From an uncultured Bacteroidota bacterium (lineage in GTDB: Bacteria; Bacteroidota; Bacteroidia; Chitinophagales; Chitinophagaceae): DNA of 6,102 bases. The stretch lies in contig CAMLGP010000196.1 in assembly GCA_946479535.1 (NCBI GenBank), forward strand, positions 1 to 6,102, in the 5' to 3' direction. The position numbers were made by a program, and so were the translations under genes. Under the pieces are notes generated by a model. It searched no databases and was not told where the DNA came from. It was given only the letters and a program-made list of their open reading frames with translations. This document shows, piece after piece, positions 1-3,675 of the stretch; the stretch's first letter is position 1; the number at the start of each line of letters is the position of its first letter.

Positions 1-91
1 TTGCAATGGGTTAATTTGCGCAGAGGCAGGCGGGTGTATGGTCGCGAGTCCTGAATCAGGGATACAGCAAACCCCGGTTTTTCAAAAAATA
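1..91. other. G+C-rich left edge, unassigned
   Basis: Bases 1-80 are about 54% G+C by hand count, against about 30% for the next 100 bases. I see no tRNA or recognisable gene. Two short inverted repeats lie here: CCTGAATCAGG (50-60) and AAACCCCGGTTT (69-80), the latter followed by two more T. Plus-strand frame 1 is open only to a TGA at 52-54, and frame 2 is open through the whole stretch into the degraded frame downstream. It may be the end of a neighbouring gene or element outside the window, or the edge of an inserted segment. Confidence 0.3.
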
Positions 92-136
92 ATGCCCAAA
101 TTTTTATTTCCTCCAAACTATAACTTAATTCCAATC

Positions 137-178
137 TTTAAGTATCCACGTAGAAAATATTTGGGGAAAAGAAATGAC
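137..178 (+). repeat. Repeat copy 1 of the 14-residue motif
   Basis: This encodes FKYPRRKYLGKRND in the degraded plus-strand frame. It pairs with the copy at 398-439. Similarity is clearer in protein than in DNA because most shared residues use different synonymous codons. Confidence 0.4.
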
Positions 179-397
179 GGACTAGATCCAGAATATCAAG
201 CATATTAAAAAGATAGTTCAGGTAAGAAGTAGATATTTTCATTATTTAATGAGATAAATTATCCAGGTGAAACTATTAGAAATTATCCTTTGAGTATTGG
301 AGTATATTTCTTACCTGACCCACCAAGCGCAGTACTTATGCCTGTAGGTTGGGGTGTAAATAATTTTGAATTTAGCAAAGTACAAACAAAAGTATTT

Positions 398-439
398 TTC
401 AAATATCCAAGGGAAAGAAACCTGGGCGTTCGAAATGAA
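398..439 (+). repeat. Repeat copy 2 of the 14-residue motif
   Basis: This encodes FKYPRERNLGVRNE immediately before the TAG at 440-442. The same frame and the conserved F-K-Y-P-R, L-G and R-N positions link it to the copy at 137-178. The intervening 73 residues show no further copy by eye. Confidence 0.4.
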
Positions 440-450
440 TAGAACACTTT

Positions 451-1044
451 TTAGTTGCGGATAGACTTTTTCATTCGAATCCCGCTATTATTTTGCAATT
501 TTTCTCCTAATTTGACCAATTGTTTTTCAAGTTTCGCAATTACACTTTTTTGGGACTTAATCTGGTTTAGCATTTTATCAGTTTTTGTAAACGTCAAATC
601 AAATGTACTTTCCCGCATAATTTTTCCCAATAAGCCAGACTCCATGAAGCTAAAAAATCCTGTTTCTGTTATAATCAAGTGATCAATCATTGGGACATCC
701 AGAAATGATGCAATTGCCTGCATCTTATCGGTCATCTGAATATCAGCATCTGAAGGTTCAAGATTGCCACTTGGATGATTGTGAACGAGGATCATTTTGA
801 CTGCCCTTTTTTGTAGCACCACGCTGAATACTTCCATCGGTTCAACAGTTATAGCCCTTACCGTTCCAAGCACAACTAATTCTATCAATAAAATACTATT
901 ATTCCTGGATAATGCAATGACCCAAAGGTGTTCCTTATTTCTATCAATTTTACTTTCCCGAACCAATATATCCTGCATAATATTATATACATCCTCTCCA
1001 TTGAGAACTTTAATCTTTTGCTTCTTGGTTAATTTAATTGTCAT
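451..1044 (-). CDS. RadC-like JAB/MPN domain protein
   Basis: A 197-residue member of the RadC/UPF0758 family. The JAMM metal-binding signature is complete: Glu55 in the strand before LGT, then H88-N-H90-P-S-G, Ser98 and Asp101, fitting HxHx(7)SxxD. The DHLIIT strand (121-126) and a following F/S-rich strand are also typical. The N-terminal helix-hairpin-helix region of full-length RadC (about 220 residues) is missing, as in many short Bacteroidota versions found on mobile or accessory DNA. After the MPN fold (to about residue 145), residues 152-185 are charged and heptad-like and probably form a coiled coil. Family folds are metalloprotease-like, but the role of RadC proteins is unsettled; the old DNA-repair label is not well supported. 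The start at 1044 precedes a lysine-rich N-terminus and has no clear Shine-Dalgarno, as is usual in this phylum. The gene stands alone, downstream of the HEPN unit's terminator. No convincing promoter was seen upstream, and no terminator after it. Confidence 0.88.
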   Translation of the reverse strand: MTIKLTKKQKIKVLNGEDVYNIMQDILVRESKIDRNKEHLWVIALSRNNSILLIELVVLGTVRAITVEPMEVFSVVLQKRAVKMILVHNHPSGNLEPSDADIQMTDKMQAIASFLDVPMIDHLIITETGFFSFMESGLLGKIMRESTFDLTFTKTDKMLNQIKSQKSVIAKLEKQLVKLGEKLQNNSGIRMKKSIRN

Positions 1045-1189
1045 ACCAATCGATTTATCTCTTTACGTTAATAAAAAACTTTCAAGGGCTAAAGTTCATA
1101 TAGGATTTGTGCACTAGCACTAAAAATCTACATGAATTTTGGCCGGATTTTCTGGTATTTTCCCTGCCCTACTCTAATAATTTCGGAAT

Positions 1190-1215
1190 AAAAAAGCCGC
1201 TCTTCTTGAGCGGCT
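1190..1215 (-). terminator. Intrinsic terminator of the HEPN unit
   Basis: Read on the minus strand, stem AGCCGCTC pairs perfectly with GAGCGGCT around the loop AAGAA, followed by a run of T from the last stem base onward (plus-strand A run 1190-1195). The TAG stop of the cysteine-rich gene (1214-1216) lies in the 5' arm. It closes the two-gene HEPN unit and separates it from the RadC-like gene. Confidence 0.85.
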
Positions 1216-1576
1216 ACAAAATGTTTTGACAACAACCATTAAGCAAAGGACATAAAAAAATTCTCTCACAATAAACCATAATATCTTTCCTTTTACAATG
1301 TTTATTTTCATCCGCTTCTATTATTTTAACAAGGCAAACAGGTTTAAATTCTTCCTTTGCTTTATGATCTAAAATTTCTATTATTTCTGTGATTTCATCA
1401 TGACTCCGTTTTACACCTGGAAGCATTTTTACCTTCAGCTCATAAAATTCATCGATAATAAAATTTTTGCTACACTTTACAACAGTAAGCCAAACTTCTG
1501 CATGTCTCCTTTGACCTTCATTTATTTCGCAGAATATTTGGTAAAACTTTTCTTTTATAATTTTTCTTTTATCCAT
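1214..1576 (-). CDS. Unrecognised cysteine-rich 120-residue protein, partner of HEPN gene
   Basis: I do not recognise a family. By eye the 120-residue chain alternates a basic N-terminal helix (1-20), two strands (about 27-35 and 43-51), a helix (57-76) and a strand (79-88), so a small alpha/beta fold is plausible. It has eight cysteines (16, 35, 81, 94, 103, 109, 115, 116), five of them in the last 27 residues, without a CxxC pair. There is no signal peptide or membrane segment, and no nucleotidyltransferase GSx(n)DxD motif. The ATG lies inside the end of the HEPN gene, giving a 22 bp overlap and suggesting translational coupling; no Shine-Dalgarno is visible. The only other Met codons are late (51 and 100), which supports this start. 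Its TAG is embedded in the terminator stem. Position suggests it works with the HEPN protein, possibly as antitoxin or accessory factor, but this rests on gene order only. Confidence 0.65.
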   Translation of the reverse strand: MDKRKIIKEKFYQIFCEINEGQRRHAEVWLTVVKCSKNFIIDEFYELKVKMLPGVKRSHDEITEIIEILDHKAKEEFKPVCLVKIIEADENKHCKRKDIMVYCERIFLCPLLNGCCQNIL

Positions 1577-1977
1577 AATCCAATTGCTTTCACTGATAAT
1601 AAAAAATTTGTTGCATCTTCCTCAGTTTTATCCATTTTATATCTCGAGTTCTCATCCCATTCTAGTATCCTTGACCAATGATTAAGAAAAATCTTATCAA
1701 TAGCCGACTTCATGAAATCCTCATGTATGCCCGCTAATAATAAAAGTTCTCCAATATTGTGATTCTTAAATACTCTATAAAACTCCTTTCTAACTGAAAG
1801 TTGAAATTCAAAAAAGCTATCGATTCCTAAATTCTTACATATTCTCGCCTTTAGCAGTAATTCAATCGAATACCCGGCAATATAATATGCACCATCCCAC
1901 ATCTTATTGTTCAACAAACAACAGGCTTCTTCATATCTTAATCCTGCAATGCATTCTATTTTTAATTGACTCTGCAT
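1555..1977 (-). CDS. HEPN-domain protein, possible RNase toxin
   Basis: A 140-residue all-helical protein matching the HEPN family. The hallmark helix reads AGYSIELLLKARI at residues 34-46 (family pattern: A-G-Y-x-hydrophobic-E-x-x-L-K-A), preceded by an alanine- and leucine-rich helix with W27-D-G-A-Y-Y. A HNIGELLLLAG stretch (73-83) matches the usual THDLxxLL-type segment, and the C-terminal part has W101, W107, S111-R-Y113 and W136-I-K, seen in the same family. R68-VFKN-H73 formally fits the Rx4-6H motif of catalytic HEPN RNases, though in many members that motif lies in a later helix, so activity is uncertain. Many HEPN proteins act in toxin-antitoxin or defence modules, usually with a nucleotidyltransferase; none is present here, and the next gene (overlap 22 bp) is an unknown protein. 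The ATG follows an A-rich AAAGAAAAGTGAG leader. The gene is A+T-rich (two sampled lines 25% and 33% G+C) compared with gyrA. Confidence 0.82.
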   Translation of the reverse strand: MQSQLKIECIAGLRYEEACCLLNNKMWDGAYYIAGYSIELLLKARICKNLGIDSFFEFQLSVRKEFYRVFKNHNIGELLLLAGIHEDFMKSAIDKIFLNHWSRILEWDENSRYKMDKTEEDATNFLLSVKAIGLWIKEKL

Positions 1978-1999
1978 CTCACTTTTCTTTATTACTTTG

Positions 2000-2030
2000 C
2001 AAAGATGTCAACGAGAAATAGAATAACCAA
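2000..2030 (-). promoter_or_regulatory. Candidate Bacteroidota-type promoter for HEPN unit
   Basis: On the minus strand, TTGG (2027-2030) is followed after 19 bases by CATCTTTG (2000-2007). This matches the Bacteroidota -33 TTG and -7 TAnnTTTG elements with one mismatch in the latter and normal spacing. Transcription would begin roughly 15 bases before the ATG at 1977. The -7 element overlaps a perfect palindrome CTTTGCAAAG (1995-2004), which could bind a repressor but also arises easily from the promoter consensus. Confidence 0.45.
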
Positions 2031-2078
2031 CGTATAAAAACAAAGCTCCGCGCTTTTTTCACTTTACTCTAATTATAA

Positions 2079-2102
2079 ACGCTTATCTAAAAACTTAAGC
2101 GT
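2079..2102. repeat. Inverted repeat upstream of the HEPN promoter
   Basis: ACGCTTA (2079-2085) and TAAGCGT (2096-2102) form a perfect 7 bp inverted repeat with a 10-base spacer. It lies about 50 bases upstream of the candidate -33 element of the HEPN unit. It could be an operator or a weak hairpin; there is no long T run directly after it on the minus strand, so it is not a good terminator. The rest of 1978-2216 shows no convincing gene. Confidence 0.35.
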
Positions 2103-2216
2103 GTAAAAACGGATGGGACCGTCATCATTGGAAGGGTTGATAATTCGTATTTAAGCTCTCTCTGCCTGAACGAAAATTACAGAGACATGCAATCGAATAA
2201 GGAATTTAAGTACAAT

Positions 2217-2243
2217 AAAAAAAGCCGCTCCCCTCGGAGCGGC
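2217..2243 (-). terminator. Intrinsic terminator of gyrA-TPR unit
   Basis: Read on the minus strand, GCCGCTCC pairs perfectly with GGAGCGGC around the tetraloop GAGG, followed by seven T. It starts 45 bases after the TAA of the TPR-like gene. The stem shares GCCGCTC/GAGCGGC with the terminator at 1190-1215. Confidence 0.93.
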
Positions 2244-2288
2244 CCTCACAAATTCTTAATAAGACGGCCATTGGATATTTACGCTCTT

Positions 2289-3626
2289 TTACCTCAACGT
2301 ATCATACAGATCATTCCACTTCTTGGCATCAGCAGTAAACTTTGCCTGATCTGCCGGCACCTTGGATTGCGCCTTTTTGTATGTATAAATATCACCAAGG
2401 TATCCTGCTACTTTGCGGTACTGCTGTTTCTGGCTACCTGTTAGCTTATCTACCTTCGCTGCCATTATCGCTGCTGCCTTTTCATACGGCTCCCTGGCTT
2501 TATCAAATGCTTCTGCATAAGCTTTATCTAACTCATCTCTTTTTGCAATATCAGCTTTGGATGGCTGTGTTCCAGGCTTCGTTCTCGTCTTCATGTCCTG
2601 CACGTGTGCGGACCTGGCATCATTCACCTTGTCTGCCTTATCAATAAAATGATCACCCATTACCAGCCACACCAGTTCATCATCTGGTTTTGCCGCAGCT
2701 GCTTTAGTCAGAGAACTGATCAGTTTATTTTCCATTGCCCCATTTGCATCCGGATATGGAGTTCCATCTTTTGGATGAAGTGTATCATATACCAATTGTG
2801 CCAGCGTCACATTTGCTTTGTAATCATTGGGATCCTTTGCCAATACTTCTTCCATTGATTTCAGCTTGGTCTCAAACCCTTGTGATAAACCTACTGCAAA
2901 ATCTGTTTTATCATAATCAAAATATTCACTGCTCGGATATAATTCCTTGCCCAACGCTTTGTATTTATCAAAAGCAGCCATATCATTCTTCTCAAATGCA
3001 TGTAACACCAGGAATCGATAAATGAATTCATTTCCATTACCCGCTACTTTGGCATCAGCCAGTTTTTTATAATAAATAGCCGCTTCATCTTTGTGACCGC
3101 TGGTCTCCCCAGTATAAGCTGTAAGGATCAGTACAGTTGTATCAACCGGGCTGTTCAGCAATTTGTTTTCAGTTAATACATCTGAAAGATCTGACACTTT
3201 CCTGAATGTGGTAAATGCAGGATCAAAAGTGGAAGCCTGATACTCTTTATAAGCTTTGTTGAATAAAGCGGTGTAAAGATTAACGGGGGCTTCTTTGTAT
3301 ACCAGGTCCTTTAAGAGCGGATAACCGGGACCATCCATTGATTTATATTTTGCCCATGCAGCCTCTGCTTCTGGCAACAATTGTGCTGCCTGTGGATTCG
3401 TTTTCATATACGCACTATCCGTTGCAAGCGCAGCATAAATAGCCGTCTTTAAAATCCAGGCATCAGCTTTGGCAGCGAATTTTTCCTTGGTTATGTTTTT
3501 ATCCAGATCCTCTTTTGCCCCTTTATAATTCTTTAACAGCAGCATGTTGCTTATGTCTTTATAATTCTGGGCACTGGCAAACAATCCCATTGAAAGCATC
3601 GCAGCGAAGAAAATGGTTTTTTTCAT
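2289..3626 (-). CDS. Secreted TPR-like repeat protein
   Basis: A 445-residue exported protein from the start chosen here. Residues 1-20, MKKTIFFAAMLSMGLFASAQ, form a signal peptide with likely cleavage after ASA, very typical of Bacteroidota. The mature chain is helical, rich in Ala, Lys, Asp and Tyr, with many helix-turn-helix units of tetratricopeptide type; the most TPR-like are around SMEEVLAKDPNDYKANVTLA and the C-terminal YEKAA...YLGDIYTYK stretch. It probably acts in the periplasm as a protein-binding scaffold; no enzyme motif is seen and the specific role is unknown. An ATG two codons upstream (3632) is an equally possible start; the longer in-frame opening to 3773 would run into gyrA and put 49 residues before the signal peptide, so it is rejected. 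The gene lies 43 bp after gyrA with no clear promoter between, so co-transcription is likely, ending at the terminator at 2217-2243. Confidence 0.87.
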   Translation of the reverse strand: MKKTIFFAAMLSMGLFASAQNYKDISNMLLLKNYKGAKEDLDKNITKEKFAAKADAWILKTAIYAALATDSAYMKTNPQAAQLLPEAEAAWAKYKSMDGPGYPLLKDLVYKEAPVNLYTALFNKAYKEYQASTFDPAFTTFRKVSDLSDVLTENKLLNSPVDTTVLILTAYTGETSGHKDEAAIYYKKLADAKVAGNGNEFIYRFLVLHAFEKNDMAAFDKYKALGKELYPSSEYFDYDKTDFAVGLSQGFETKLKSMEEVLAKDPNDYKANVTLAQLVYDTLHPKDGTPYPDANGAMENKLISSLTKAAAAKPDDELVWLVMGDHFIDKADKVNDARSAHVQDMKTRTKPGTQPSKADIAKRDELDKAYAEAFDKAREPYEKAAAIMAAKVDKLTGSQKQQYRKVAGYLGDIYTYKKAQSKVPADQAKFTADAKKWNDLYDTLR

Positions 3627-3675
3627 CAGCATGTTTTTATTTGAAGTATAATTAGTTAGTTTAATGCAATTTAAT

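Larger units (their letters stand above)
2..442 (+). pseudogene. Degraded reading frame with a duplicated FKYPR..LG.RN motif
   Basis: I do not recognise this protein. Plus-strand frame 2 runs from the window edge to a TAG at 440-442 and is broken only by TAA (206-208) and TAG (230-232), keeping phase across both. The translation after the first ATG (92) is rich in Tyr, Pro and Asn and reads like a soluble protein. A motif FKYPRRKYLGKRND (137-178) returns as FKYPRERNLGVRNE (398-439), 87 codons later, with 9 of 14 residues identical. Six of the nine identical residues use different codons (TTT/TTC, AAG/AAA, CGT/AGG, TTG/CTG, GGG/GGC, AGA/CGA), which is what a coding repeat under protein-level selection would leave. 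I infer a decayed gene or gene remnant; the start may lie outside the window. Alternatives are a short 38-residue ORF (92-208), sequencing errors at the stops, or chance. It ends 8 bp from the convergent RadC-like gene. Confidence 0.4.

Noticed and set aside
1..90. Possible tRNA or attachment-site end in the G+C-rich edge
   Set aside because: No cloverleaf, TTCRANY T-loop or CCA end could be found; the short inverted repeats alone do not support an RNA gene.
797..1117. 106-codon plus-strand frame
   Set aside because: Opposite strand of the RadC-like gene, whose complete JAMM motif shows the true coding strand.
1102..1125. Small inverted repeat GTGC-ACTA-GCAC upstream of the RadC-like gene
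   Set aside because: Only a 4 bp stem, which is expected by chance; no promoter element was found at suitable spacing.
1400..1681. 93-codon plus-strand frame
   Set aside because: Antisense to the HEPN and cysteine-rich genes; Phe/Tyr/Ile-rich with no recognisable feature.
2042..2059. Small hairpin AAAGC-TCCGC-GCTTT with a T run on the plus strand
   Set aside because: The stem is only 5 bp with three A:T pairs, and no plus-strand gene ends here, so it is too weak to call a terminator.
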